In this document: piece by piece, positions 7,572 to 15,573 of the stretch
Numbering within the stretch: position 1 is the stretch's first letter
Layout of the letters: each line of letters starts with the position of its first letter
NCBI RefSeq assembly: GCF_001045675.1
Contig: NZ_LEKT01000001.1
Coordinates: 1 to 64,000 of the forward strand
DNA from: Megasphaera cerevisiae DSM 20462
Lineage (GTDB): Bacteria > Bacillota > Negativicutes > Veillonellales > Megasphaeraceae
DNA length: 64,000 bases
Direction of reading: 5' to 3'
Notes under the pieces: model-generated
Database searches by the model: none
The model's input: the letters and a program-made list of their open reading frames with translations, nothing else
What the model was told of the DNA's origin: nothing
Program-made: the position numbers and the translations under genes

Positions 7572-8193
7572 CTTGTGGGTCAATGAGATTTTTGACAGTA
7601 TTGATGGAGAAGGGAAAACTGCCGGACAATTAGCTTCCTTTATCCGCTTGAAAGGCTGTAATCTCCGCTGTGCCTATTGCGATACGACATATGCTTTTCA
7701 TGAAGGATATCTCATGGAGGCGGAGACCATTGCGTCAAAAGTATCCTATCCGGATATAACTATCACGGGCGGCGAACCTTTATGCCAGGATTTACACGGG
7801 TTGCTGGAACTCCTTCAAGATCACAGCATCAATATCGAAACGAATGGCAGTATGGATATTACACCATATTTTCGTTATGCCGGCGTATGGTTTACTATCG
7901 ATTACAAAAGTCTGTCATCGGGCATGAGTAATCATATGCTGCTTCACAACTTCCGCTGTCTTCGCCCGCAGGATGTACTGAAATTTGTTGTCGGAACGAA
8001 GGACGATTTGGAACAGGCACGCTTTGTATGCGATACATACCGGCCTGGGTGTCCCGTGTATGTAGGGGCTGTTTTTGGGGCAATATCTCCGGGAGAGATC
8101 GTTGAATTTATGAAGGAATATGAGCTGACTGACTGGCACCTCCAGCTGCAGCTGCATAAATTTATATGGGCACCGGAGGCTCGCGGTGTATAG
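7561..8193 (+). CDS. queE: 7-carboxy-7-deazaguanine synthase, QueE (radical SAM)
   Basis: A 210-residue radical SAM enzyme. The modified cluster motif of QueE, Cx3Cx2C, is at C33-C37-C40 in KGCNLRCAYCDT; the SAM-binding ITGGEPLCQ strand follows near residue 78. The SIDGEG opening (13-18) is typical of the family. It converts 6-carboxytetrahydropterin, the QueD product, to 7-carboxy-7-deazaguanine. The ATG lies inside queD, so the two are translationally coupled. Length is normal. Confidence 0.95.
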   Translation: MKNSLWVNEIFDSIDGEGKTAGQLASFIRLKGCNLRCAYCDTTYAFHEGYLMEAETIASKVSYPDITITGGEPLCQDLHGLLELLQDHSINIETNGSMDITPYFRYAGVWFTIDYKSLSSGMSNHMLLHNFRCLRPQDVLKFVVGTKDDLEQARFVCDTYRPGCPVYVGAVFGAISPGEIVEFMKEYELTDWHLQLQLHKFIWAPEARGV

Positions 8194-8237
8194 AAAAATA
8201 TACCGAAAATTACCGTTTGATACTATGGGGGAATCAT

Positions 8238-9164
8238 ATGAAAACACGTGATGCAGTACTGGCGTTTATCGTCATTGTCGTATGGGGAATTAATTTCACT
8301 GTTATCAAATTTGGCGTGGAGGGCGTACCGCCGATGCTGCTGGTAGCGCTGCGTTTTATTTTCGCGGCCTTCCCAGCCGTTTTGTTTATAAAGCCGCCGG
8401 ACGTCAGCTGGAAATATGTTGTGGCCTTTGGCTTGACTGTAGGGGTTGGTCAATTTTCCTGCTTATTTTATGCCATCTATACCGGTATGCCGGCTGGTAT
8501 TGCTTCAGTCGTGCTGCAGTCCCAAGCTTTTTTTACGATTTTATTTGCTTGTATCTACTTTAAGGAACGCATCCGTACTAGTCAGATTATCGGCCTGTTG
8601 GTATCCGGAGTAGGACTGTTTTTTATTACTGGGAGAGTAGGCGAACAAAATGCTGCGCCAATTCCCATAAGCGCTTTTTTTATTATTTTGGCAGCCGCAT
8701 TTTTCTGGGGACTTTCCAACATTGTTGTACGGCAAGCCTCACAGGCAGCCGCGGCACAAGGGAAGAAAATGAATGTGTTCAGCATGGTTATATGGTCGAG
8801 TCTGGTGCCGCCGCTGCCTATGCTGGCTGCTTCGTTGGTTTTGGAAAAGCCGGCATTGATTTGGCAGGCACTGATTCACATTAATGCGTTGTCAATTTTT
8901 TCCATTATATATCTTGCATTTTTGGCTACGGTGGCAGGATATGGTCTGTGGAGCCAACTTATGTCGAAATATCCCGCGCAAAAAGTGGCGCCGTTATCTT
9001 TGCTGATTCCTGTAGTGGGCCTGATTGCGGCCAGACTGATTTTGGGAGAAGAATTATCACTGATGCAGTGGGCCGGCGGCGTGATTATTATTGCCGGCTT
9101 GCTTATATCTAACTTTACCGTGCTGACAAGCACATTGGCTTTCGGAAAACGAAATAAAAAATAA
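8238..9164 (+). CDS. EamA-type amino-acid metabolite exporter
   Basis: About 308 residues with ten membrane helices in two EamA repeats. The opening MKTRDAVLAFIVIVVWGIN and the segment GMPAGIASVVLQSQAFFTI resemble the O-acetylserine/cysteine exporter EamA (YdeD) of E. coli closely enough to suggest that subfamily, but cargo is not shown. Start at the ATG at 8238 behind GGGGGAA; the upstream open frame to 8166 is polar and overlaps queE. It lies 44 bases after queE on the same strand and ends at a strong terminator. Confidence 0.85.
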   Translation: MKTRDAVLAFIVIVVWGINFTVIKFGVEGVPPMLLVALRFIFAAFPAVLFIKPPDVSWKYVVAFGLTVGVGQFSCLFYAIYTGMPAGIASVVLQSQAFFTILFACIYFKERIRTSQIIGLLVSGVGLFFITGRVGEQNAAPIPISAFFIILAAAFFWGLSNIVVRQASQAAAAQGKKMNVFSMVIWSSLVPPLPMLAASLVLEKPALIWQALIHINALSIFSIIYLAFLATVAGYGLWSQLMSKYPAQKVAPLSLLIPVVGLIAARLILGEELSLMQWAGGVIIIAGLLISNFTVLTSTLAFGKRNKK

Positions 9165-9173
9165 CATCATAAT

Positions 9174-9221
9174 AAAAAACACAGGCATAGACTTATGGGA
9201 AGCAGGTGCCTGTGTTTTTTT
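9174..9221 (+). terminator. Terminator after the EamA exporter
   Basis: ACACAGGCA pairs with TGCCTGTGT, flanked by A-rich 5' and T7 3' tracts, so it may act in both directions. Confidence 0.88.
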
Positions 9222-9235
9222 ACGTAGGGAATATC

Positions 9236-9264
9236 TTGTGATATTTTTTTATTTGTTTTACAAT
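9236..9264 (+). promoter_or_regulatory. Promoter of the Zn-dependent dehydrogenase at 9293
   Basis: TTGTGA (9236-9241), 17 bases, TACAAT (9259-9264), with the start codon 29 bases on. Confidence 0.55.
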
Positions 9265-9292
9265 AATAAAAAAGATGAAAAGGGGAGGTGTT

Positions 9293-10390
9293 ATGAAAGC
9301 GGCAATATATAAAGACATTGGCAATATTGTGATAGAAGAGATAAAAACGCCTCATGCCGGAGCAGGGGAACTGTTGGTGCAGGTCAAAGCCTGTGCTATC
9401 TGCGGCGGTGATCTGCGTACCTTCCGGTATGGGCATCAGGCGATTCATCCCCCCATGGTACTGGGACATGAAACTTCCGGTGTCGTTGTGGAGGTTGGGA
9501 CAGGTATCGACCGGTACGCTGTCGGCGATCGTGTCATCGTGGCTCCCGGGATTGGCTGCGGCCATTGCTCGTATTGTTTATCGGGAAATCAGCATTTATG
9601 CTATCACAGAAGGACCATTGCTCATCATTATAATGGCGGTTTTGCCGAATATGTTTTGATTCCGGCGATTGCCGTTCAGGCCGGCAATGTAAATTTCATT
9701 CCCACTGAAACGGATTATTTGAGTGCCTCTCTGGCAGAACCGCTGGCCTGTGTCATAAACGGGCAGGAAGCCATGCATATTCAGCTAGGGGATACGGTGG
9801 CGGTTATCGGCGCCGGTCCTATTGGACTCATGCATGCAGAATTGGCAAAAGCCAGCGGTGCCGGAAAGGTGTTTTTGATCAATCGCAGCGCGGCGCGGCT
9901 GGAAAGCGCCAAACCGCTGGGATATGACGGGTATATCAATTCAGGCAGTTGTGACGCCGTGCAGGCAGTAGAAGAATTGACCGGCGGCAGGGGTGCCAAT
10001 GTAGTCATTGTCACGGTAGGCAGCGCAGCAGCACAGCGTATGGGAATGCAAATGGCCAGTAAAATGGGCAAGGTCTGCCTGTTTGCGGGACTGCCCAAAG
10101 ACAGCCCCATGGTAGAACTCGATGCCAATCGAATCCATTATCGCCAGATTGCCTTGTATGGTACATTTTCGTCGGCTCCGCGTCATAATGCCTTGGCCAT
10201 AGAAATGATTCGCAGCGGTAAAATCAATGTAGATCAAATTCTGACACACGTCGTTTCCCTGGACGATATTTGTTACGGCATAAAGCTTGTGGAAAACCGG
10301 GCCGGCCTTCGCGTGGCTGTAGCACCTCATTTAGAGGATATCCAAAAAGATATTGCAAAGCATGAGAAGCTTATTGTGGCACGACCTTGA
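9293..10390 (+). CDS. Zinc-dependent medium-chain alcohol/polyol dehydrogenase
   Basis: About 365 residues. Catalytic zinc ligands are C37 (ICGGD) and H59-E60 (GHE); the structural zinc cysteines are C89, C92, C95 and C103; the Rossmann motif GAGPIGLMHAELAKASG lies near residue 178. This is the sorbitol/threonine dehydrogenase-like branch acting on secondary alcohols with NAD(P). Start at the ATG at 9293 behind GGGGAGGTG. It has its own promoter and converges on the DeoR gene through a shared terminator. Proximity to the polyol/sugar-acid island makes a related substrate likely, but it is not in that operon. Confidence 0.88.
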   Translation: MKAAIYKDIGNIVIEEIKTPHAGAGELLVQVKACAICGGDLRTFRYGHQAIHPPMVLGHETSGVVVEVGTGIDRYAVGDRVIVAPGIGCGHCSYCLSGNQHLCYHRRTIAHHYNGGFAEYVLIPAIAVQAGNVNFIPTETDYLSASLAEPLACVINGQEAMHIQLGDTVAVIGAGPIGLMHAELAKASGAGKVFLINRSAARLESAKPLGYDGYINSGSCDAVQAVEELTGGRGANVVIVTVGSAAAQRMGMQMASKMGKVCLFAGLPKDSPMVELDANRIHYRQIALYGTFSSAPRHNALAIEMIRSGKINVDQILTHVVSLDDICYGIKLVENRAGLRVAVAPHLEDIQKDIAKHEKLIVARP

Positions 10391-10434
10391 ACGCATCTGC
10401 TGCGGAAGAAATTTCTAAAATGAAATACCGGCAC

Positions 10435-10476
10435 GAATAAAAAAACTCACCGTATACACGGCGAGTTTTTTTATTC
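10435..10476. terminator. Bidirectional terminator between the dehydrogenase and deoR-type genes
   Basis: A-rich, then ACTC-CCGT mirrored by ACGG-GAGT, then T-rich. The hairpin serves both convergent genes and reaches into the last codons of the DeoR gene. Confidence 0.85.
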
Positions 10477-11277
10477 AGCATGAGCTGATGTTTCTGCTGA
10501 AGCTATCTGAGGCGTCAATAGATGGACACCCTGTTCTTTACAGTATTGTATGTATTTTTCAGGCGGCAGCGTATCAAGAAAAATATAATTGAAGTTCTGC
10601 AAAGGACTAAACGTTACCAAAGACGAGACATCCAGCTTAGATGAATCAATGAGTAAAAATTTTTCACCCGATTTAGTCATTAGCTTGCGTTTTATCTCAT
10701 TTTCGGAAATAGAAGCATTAGTGGCACCGTTTTCCAATGAAATGCCGGTGGAAGCCAGAAATATTTTGGAAATATTATAATTGTCGAGACATTTCAATAC
10801 ACTGGGGCCGACAAACGCCATAGAAGGATAATATAATGTGCCTCCAGTCGTGATAAGATTAAACTCTTTGGTTCCCGTATAGATAGCGGCTGCGTTTACG
10901 ACGTTGACACTGGCAGTAATAATCGTCAGATTTTTTGTATTCAAAAGATATGGAAGCATATGCATTGTCGTCGTGCCGGAATCAATAAAAATCACATCGT
11001 TATCCTCGACGAAGGAAGCCGCCATGCGGGCAACCTGCTGCTTTTGCTGGAAATTCTTGGATTTTCTGAGCTGAAAGGGCTCGGGAGAAGTAGAGTGGGA
11101 TTCTTCTAGCACGATACCACCGTATACCTTTTTTATGATACCCTGATTTTCCAGCTCATTGATGTCACGTCGGATCGTGTTTTTGGATACGTTAAACGTG
11201 TTGCATAAATAATTAATGGAAAGACATTTTTCCTTTTTCAGCATTTCATGTATAGTATTAATTCGGGTGATTTTCAT
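10471..11277 (-). CDS. DeoR-family transcriptional regulator
   Basis: A 268-residue protein with the N-terminal DeoR helix-turn-helix at about residues 18-45 (LCNTFNVSKNTIRRDINELE) and the KKVYGGIVL wing. The C-terminal sugar-phosphate sensor domain follows, with DSGTTTMHMLPYL near 98-110 and TTGGTLYYPSM near 163. Such regulators usually repress sugar catabolic operons and release DNA on binding a phosphorylated intermediate. It is divergent from the catabolic island starting at 11516 and is the obvious candidate to control it. Repeats of ATTGTAAAT in its own upstream region may be its operator. Confidence 0.92.
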   Translation of the reverse strand: MKITRINTIHEMLKKEKCLSINYLCNTFNVSKNTIRRDINELENQGIIKKVYGGIVLEESHSTSPEPFQLRKSKNFQQKQQVARMAASFVEDNDVIFIDSGTTTMHMLPYLLNTKNLTIITASVNVVNAAAIYTGTKEFNLITTGGTLYYPSMAFVGPSVLKCLDNYNISKIFLASTGISLENGATNASISENEIKRKLMTKSGEKFLLIDSSKLDVSSLVTFSPLQNFNYIFLDTLPPEKYIQYCKEQGVHLLTPQIASAETSAHAE

Positions 11278-11330
11278 GAATATATATCTCTTTCTGTTTC
11301 GATGATGAGGCTTTTTATCACAAAAAGCTC

Positions 11331-11353
11331 ATTGTAAATCCAATATTGTAAAT
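11331..11353. promoter_or_regulatory. Direct repeat ATTGTAAAT, candidate DeoR operator
   Basis: ATTGTAAAT occurs at 11331-11339 and again at 11345-11353, a 14-base period. An 11-base extension of the second copy, TTGTAAATATT (11346-11356), recurs at 12778-12788 just upstream of the promoter of the mannitol-type dehydrogenase. Tandem repeats in the divergent region next to the regulator fit DeoR-type operators. Confidence 0.45.
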
Positions 11354-11444
11354 ATTAATTTTAAAGTCATTATAAGGGAATTTTTAAAAATATACAAGTG
11401 ATTTTTATAAAAAGGCAGGTTCAGCAGGAAAAAAAGAAATACTA

Positions 11445-11473
11445 TTGACTTTTTATGAATATTGCATTAAATT
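11445..11473 (+). promoter_or_regulatory. Possible promoter of the Fe-ADH gene
   Basis: TTGACT (11445-11450), 17 bases, TAAATT (11468-11473). A better -10 (TATAAT at 11473-11478) is also present but would need a 22-base spacer, so the exact site is uncertain. Confidence 0.4.
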
Positions 11474-11515
11474 ATAATCTAAATATTATCATAATATAAT
11501 CAAAAGGAGATCAAA

Positions 11516-12667
11516 ATGGAAAATGTATTTATGGTTCCAAAAAAAATTGTATACGGCACCGGCAGTATCAGCACACTGGGAAAGCATATTCAAGGCCGAG
11601 GGACGAAGGCGCTGATTGTCACAGGCCCGATCGTAGCTCGTCTCGGCAGTGTAGCAAAGATTACCCATACACTAACAGCATCAGGCATAGACTATGCGGT
11701 TTATCTGTGCCCATCTACCGAACCGACAGACACCGTTGTCACTGCGGGACTGACTATGTACAAGAAGCAGAAATGTGATTTTTTAATTGCCCTAGGCGGC
11801 GGCAGTCCGCTGGATACGGCCAAAGCCATTGCACTGCTGGCGATATATGGCGGACAGCTTTCAGATTATATGCATACTATCATCGACCGGCCGGTTCCTT
11901 TTCTTGTTGCCATACCGACAACTGCTGGTACCGGTTCGGAGGCGACTAAAAATACAATTATTGCAGATACAACGCAACATATAAAAATGCTGCTGGGCGG
12001 GCCTTCTCTTATTCCGGCCTTAGCCGTAATTGATCCGGACCTGACCATGACCGCCCCGCCCAGCGTTACCGCGGCCACAGGGATTGATGCGCTGACGCAT
12101 GCGATTGAAGCCTATACCTCGAGAAAAGCACAGCCCCTGACGGATCAATTTGCATTGCCGGCGATAGCGAAAATATATCAAAATCTGCCTGTATGCTGTC
12201 GTGATGGAAAAAATGCCAAGGCTCGCCTGCAGCTGGCGCTGGCGTCCTTGGAAGCAGGTATTGCCTTTACCAATGCGTCTGTCACTCTTGTACATGGCAT
12301 GAGCCGTCCTATTGGTGCTTTGTTTCATATTGCGCATGGGGTATCCAACGCAATCCTGCTGCCTGCCTGCCTAGAATTTGCTATTCAGGAAAATACCGCA
12401 CGTTTTGCCGTCATTGCCAGAACTATGGGAATCGCTGGCAGCAATGTTCCTGATACGGCCGCCGCGCAGGTTCTGCCGGCGGCCGTAGCTCGGTTGTGTA
12501 AGAACGTAGGAATTCCGACACTGGCAGAATTAGGGGTAAAGAAAGAAACCTTCTTGGCGCAGCTGGATAAAATGGCGGCAGATGCTTTGGAAAGCGGCAG
12601 TCCACAAAATACAATGAGAATTCCCGATAAAGAAGATATGATCCATATCTATAAAAAACTTTTCTGA
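11516..12667 (+). CDS. Iron-containing (type III) alcohol dehydrogenase
   Basis: A 383-residue protein with all marks of the family: ALGGGSPLDTAKAI near residue 92 (nucleotide binding), PTTAGTGSEATKNTII near 138, and metal ligands in the DALTHAIEAYTS helix (His near 198) and the MSRPIGALFHIAHGVSNA segment (His near 262 and 273). Members reduce aldehydes or oxidise diols with NAD(P). AAAGGAG precedes the ATG by six bases. A terminator follows, so it is a separate transcript from the operon at 12895, though both may answer to DeoR. In this setting, reduction of a semialdehyde from the aldolase step is a natural proposal. Confidence 0.9.
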   Translation: MENVFMVPKKIVYGTGSISTLGKHIQGRGTKALIVTGPIVARLGSVAKITHTLTASGIDYAVYLCPSTEPTDTVVTAGLTMYKKQKCDFLIALGGGSPLDTAKAIALLAIYGGQLSDYMHTIIDRPVPFLVAIPTTAGTGSEATKNTIIADTTQHIKMLLGGPSLIPALAVIDPDLTMTAPPSVTAATGIDALTHAIEAYTSRKAQPLTDQFALPAIAKIYQNLPVCCRDGKNAKARLQLALASLEAGIAFTNASVTLVHGMSRPIGALFHIAHGVSNAILLPACLEFAIQENTARFAVIARTMGIAGSNVPDTAAAQVLPAAVARLCKNVGIPTLAELGVKKETFLAQLDKMAADALESGSPQNTMRIPDKEDMIHIYKKLF

Positions 12668-12674
12668 TATTCGT

Positions 12675-12713
12675 AAAAAAGGTCAAGGTCTAAAGATGCC
12701 TTGACCTTTTTTT
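12675..12713 (+). terminator. Terminator after the Fe-ADH gene
   Basis: GGTCAAGG pairs with CCTTGACC, flanked by A6 and T7. Confidence 0.9.
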
Positions 12714-12777
12714 AAATGGCTTTTTTACGGTATCTTCCTTTTATTCGTAGGTTTTTAAGTTACACTTTCATTACAAT

Positions 12778-12788
12778 TTGTAAATATT
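12778..12788. promoter_or_regulatory. TTGTAAATATT element upstream of the catabolic operon promoter
   Basis: Exact 11-base match to 11346-11356 in the deoR upstream region, ending 14 bases before the -35 box at 12803. Candidate shared regulator site. Confidence 0.4.
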
Positions 12789-12802
12789 GATATGATTAAA
12801 CA

Positions 12803-12831
12803 TTGACACGAATAAAATATGATGATAATAT
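12803..12831 (+). promoter_or_regulatory. Promoter of the catabolic operon 12895-18786
   Basis: A perfect TTGACA (12803-12808), 17-base spacer and TAATAT (12826-12831). Confidence 0.75.
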
Positions 12832-12894
12832 ATTGGGCATAAGGTGATTAATATGTGCAAAAAATGATCAATAAACAAAAAGGAGGTACTTAAA

Positions 12895-14505
12895 ATGTAT
12901 TTAAACAAGAAAACGGTGTCTGATTCTGCGAAGTGGCAACAGGCTGGGGTCACTGGCATTGCTTATGATTACGAGCAGTTTGTGAAAACAAATATAGAAA
13001 CGCCGCAATGGGTTCATTTTGGCATCGGTAATATTTTCAGAGCTTTTGTTGCGTCGCTGGCCCAGAACTTGCTGAACGAAAAACAAAGCACCGTAGGAAT
13101 TGCTGCCGTCGAAGTCCATGATGAAGAAGTGCTGGAAAAAGTATACGTGCCCCACGATAATTTGAGTCTGCTGGTTATCATGAACGGAGATGGATCATTG
13201 GAAAAACACATTATCGGCAGCATCAGTGAAAGCCTGTTTGCTGATCCGTCTAACCAGCAGGACTGGGCCCGGGTGCAGTATATATTTACGTCACCATCAC
13301 TGCAGCTGGCCAGCTTTACCATTACGGAAAAAGGCTATGCCGTGTATGATTTTTCCGGTAGTTTTACCGCAGACGTGCAGCACGATTTAGTTTACGGTCT
13401 GACAGCGCCCAAAAGCATGATGGGTAAACTAGCCGCATTGATGTATGCTCGTTTCAAAGCCGGAGCCTTTCCTATTTCTCTGGTCAGTATGGACAATTGG
13501 GCTCGAAACGGAGAAAAGCTGCAGCGTGCTTTCGATACGATCTGCAATAGCTGGGCAGAGCGGCATCTGGTGGAACCAGAATTTTTAAGGTATATCCGCG
13601 ATCCGCAAACCGTAGCTTTTCCGTGGACCATGATCGATAAGATCACGCCGCGGCCCTCCCGTTCAGTGGAACAGCAGCTGCTGGCATTGGGCATAGAGGG
13701 CAACGAAGTATATTGCACGCAGAAAGATACGCATATTGCGGCCTTTGTCAATGCTGAAAAACCGCAATATTTGGTAATCGAGGACGATTTTCCCAATGGC
13801 AGGCCGCCGCTGGAAAAGGCGGGCGTTATTTTCACGGATCGGGATACCGTAGAAAAAGTAGACAAAATGAAGGTCTGTACCTGCTTGAATCCACTCATGA
13901 CGACATTGGCCGTATTTGGCTGCACCATGGGATATACTCTGATGGCAGATGAAATGAAAAATCCTTATTTAAACAAGCTGGTTCGCAAAATTGGCTATGA
14001 CGAAGGCCTGCCGGTTGTAACAGACCCCAAAGTTATCTGCCCCAAGGATTTTATCGATGAAGCTGTCAATGTGCGCCTTACCAATATTTATATGCCTGAC
14101 ACGCCGCAGCGTGTAGCAACGGATACCTCGCAAAAGGTGGCGCGTTTTGGTGAAACGATAAAATCATATCTGAAAAGTGAGACGCTGGATCCGTTGGACC
14201 TGGTATACATCCCCTTGGCGATTGCCGGCTGGTGCCGCTATCTGATGGCTGTCGATGATGCGGGAAATTCCTTCAGTCTAAGTACGGATCCGTTGATGGA
14301 GGAATTACAGAAGAATATTTCTTATTTGAAATTAGGTGATTCTGACAGTGTGGGCGAGAATTTGCACCCTATTTTATCCAATACAGAAATATTTGGTCTT
14401 GATCTGTACGAGGCAGGTCTGGGCAAACGGATAGAAGCAATGGTGGGCGAACTGATTGCTGGTCCGGGTGCCGTTGCCAATACATTAGAACGTTATTTAC
14501 ATTAA
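12895..14505 (+). CDS. Mannitol dehydrogenase/fructuronate reductase family protein
   Basis: A 536-residue member of the polyol-specific long-chain dehydrogenase family (mannitol 2-dehydrogenase, UxuB, UxaB). The nucleotide-binding opening HFGIGNIFRAFVASL (about 42-56), MDNWARNGEKLQ (about 200) and the C-terminal IGYDEGLPVV region are all in place. In the catalytic helix the family pattern Lys...Asn-x2-His is expected; here the strand reads KVCTCLNPLMTT near residue 325-336, so Met appears where I expect His. AAAGGAGGT precedes the ATG. It heads an operon with a Zn-dehydrogenase, kinase, permease and aldolase, which points to oxidation or reduction of a sugar acid or polyol. Confidence 0.88.
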   Translation: MYLNKKTVSDSAKWQQAGVTGIAYDYEQFVKTNIETPQWVHFGIGNIFRAFVASLAQNLLNEKQSTVGIAAVEVHDEEVLEKVYVPHDNLSLLVIMNGDGSLEKHIIGSISESLFADPSNQQDWARVQYIFTSPSLQLASFTITEKGYAVYDFSGSFTADVQHDLVYGLTAPKSMMGKLAALMYARFKAGAFPISLVSMDNWARNGEKLQRAFDTICNSWAERHLVEPEFLRYIRDPQTVAFPWTMIDKITPRPSRSVEQQLLALGIEGNEVYCTQKDTHIAAFVNAEKPQYLVIEDDFPNGRPPLEKAGVIFTDRDTVEKVDKMKVCTCLNPLMTTLAVFGCTMGYTLMADEMKNPYLNKLVRKIGYDEGLPVVTDPKVICPKDFIDEAVNVRLTNIYMPDTPQRVATDTSQKVARFGETIKSYLKSETLDPLDLVYIPLAIAGWCRYLMAVDDAGNSFSLSTDPLMEELQKNISYLKLGDSDSVGENLHPILSNTEIFGLDLYEAGLGKRIEAMVGELIAGPGAVANTLERYLH

Positions 14506-14521
14506 GAAAGAAGGAATGTAC

Positions 14522-15535
14522 ATGAAAGCCATCTGCATTGAAAAACCGGGAGAAATCCATGTCGCGGAAATTGCGCTGCCGCAGCGTAAGGAAGGCGAAG
14601 CACTGATCGAGGTTAAATCGATGGGCGTGTGTGGGTCTGATGTAGCCGCATATCGGTTTAACCATCCCAATTGCCATTATCCACTGATTATTGGACATGA
14701 AATTGCCGGCATTGTCAGAGAAATAGGGCCGAATGCCACTGGCATTGCCGCAGGAGACAGAGTCGTATTGGATCCGTACTTGTATTGCGGACACTGTTAT
14801 CCCTGCTCGCAGGGACATACGAATTGCTGTGAATCGCTGCATGTACTGGGCGTACAAGTAGACGGCGCCATGTGCGAATATGTTGCACATCCGGCAGATA
14901 TGCTGATTAAAATCCCTGACAGCATGACATGGAAAGAAGCAGCACTGGCTGAACCACTTACGATCGGTATCCATGGTATTCATACGATGGGAGTGCAGGC
15001 AGGAGAGCATGTTACCATCATTGGGGCGGGTACCATCGGCCTCATGGCAGCATTGACAGCCAAGGCCTGTGGCGCTGTTCCCATACTGGTTGATGTGGTT
15101 GACGGACGTCTGCAGAAGGCGCGGGAAATGGGACTGGAATATACCGTCAATTCCCTGACGGAAGATGCAGAAGCATATATCCGGGATCTGACCCATGGCC
15201 GTATGTCCGAAACGGTAATGGAAGCCTCCGGTGCGGAAGCCGGTATTGCAAACGCGCTGCGCTATGCTTCCTATTTGGGACGGATTGCGCTTACCGGATG
15301 GCCCAAAGGCGATGTGACGCTCCCGACAGCATTGATTACGCGAAAGGAATTACAGGTACGGGGTTCTCGGACCAGTGTTAATGAATTTGCGGAAGCGATC
15401 GATCTTATCTCTCAGGGCAAGGTAGATGTCAATCCGTTTATTACCGTGGCGGTCCCTTTTGAAGAGCTGCCGGAACACATTATAGGACAGGCACAGCATC
15501 CGGATACCTACTTAAAAATAGTAGGACTGTTATAA
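14522..15535 (+). CDS. Zinc-dependent dehydrogenase, L-idonate/sorbitol-type MDR
   Basis: About 337 residues. Catalytic zinc residues C37 (VCGSD) and H59-E60 (GHE), structural zinc cysteines C89, C92, C95, C103, Rossmann motif IGAGTIGLMAALTAKACG near residue 170. Start at the ATG at 14522, six bases after AAGGA; an ATG two codons earlier lacks spacing. The branch includes 5-dehydrogenases of hexonates and galactitol-phosphate dehydrogenases. It follows the mannitol-type dehydrogenase by 16 bases and precedes the IolC-like kinase. A C5 oxidation of a hexonate would supply the substrate the kinase expects; that is inference. Confidence 0.88.
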   Translation: MKAICIEKPGEIHVAEIALPQRKEGEALIEVKSMGVCGSDVAAYRFNHPNCHYPLIIGHEIAGIVREIGPNATGIAAGDRVVLDPYLYCGHCYPCSQGHTNCCESLHVLGVQVDGAMCEYVAHPADMLIKIPDSMTWKEAALAEPLTIGIHGIHTMGVQAGEHVTIIGAGTIGLMAALTAKACGAVPILVDVVDGRLQKAREMGLEYTVNSLTEDAEAYIRDLTHGRMSETVMEASGAEAGIANALRYASYLGRIALTGWPKGDVTLPTALITRKELQVRGSRTSVNEFAEAIDLISQGKVDVNPFITVAVPFEELPEHIIGQAQHPDTYLKIVGLL

Positions 15536-15573
15536 TACCTAATTCTAAAGAGCTCATAAGGAGGACCTATACG

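Noticed and set aside
14369-15196. Long minus-strand open frame opposite the Zn-dehydrogenase
   Set aside because: Opposite a well-supported gene; composition (many His, Cys, Arg) is that of an antisense shadow and no ribosome site is present.
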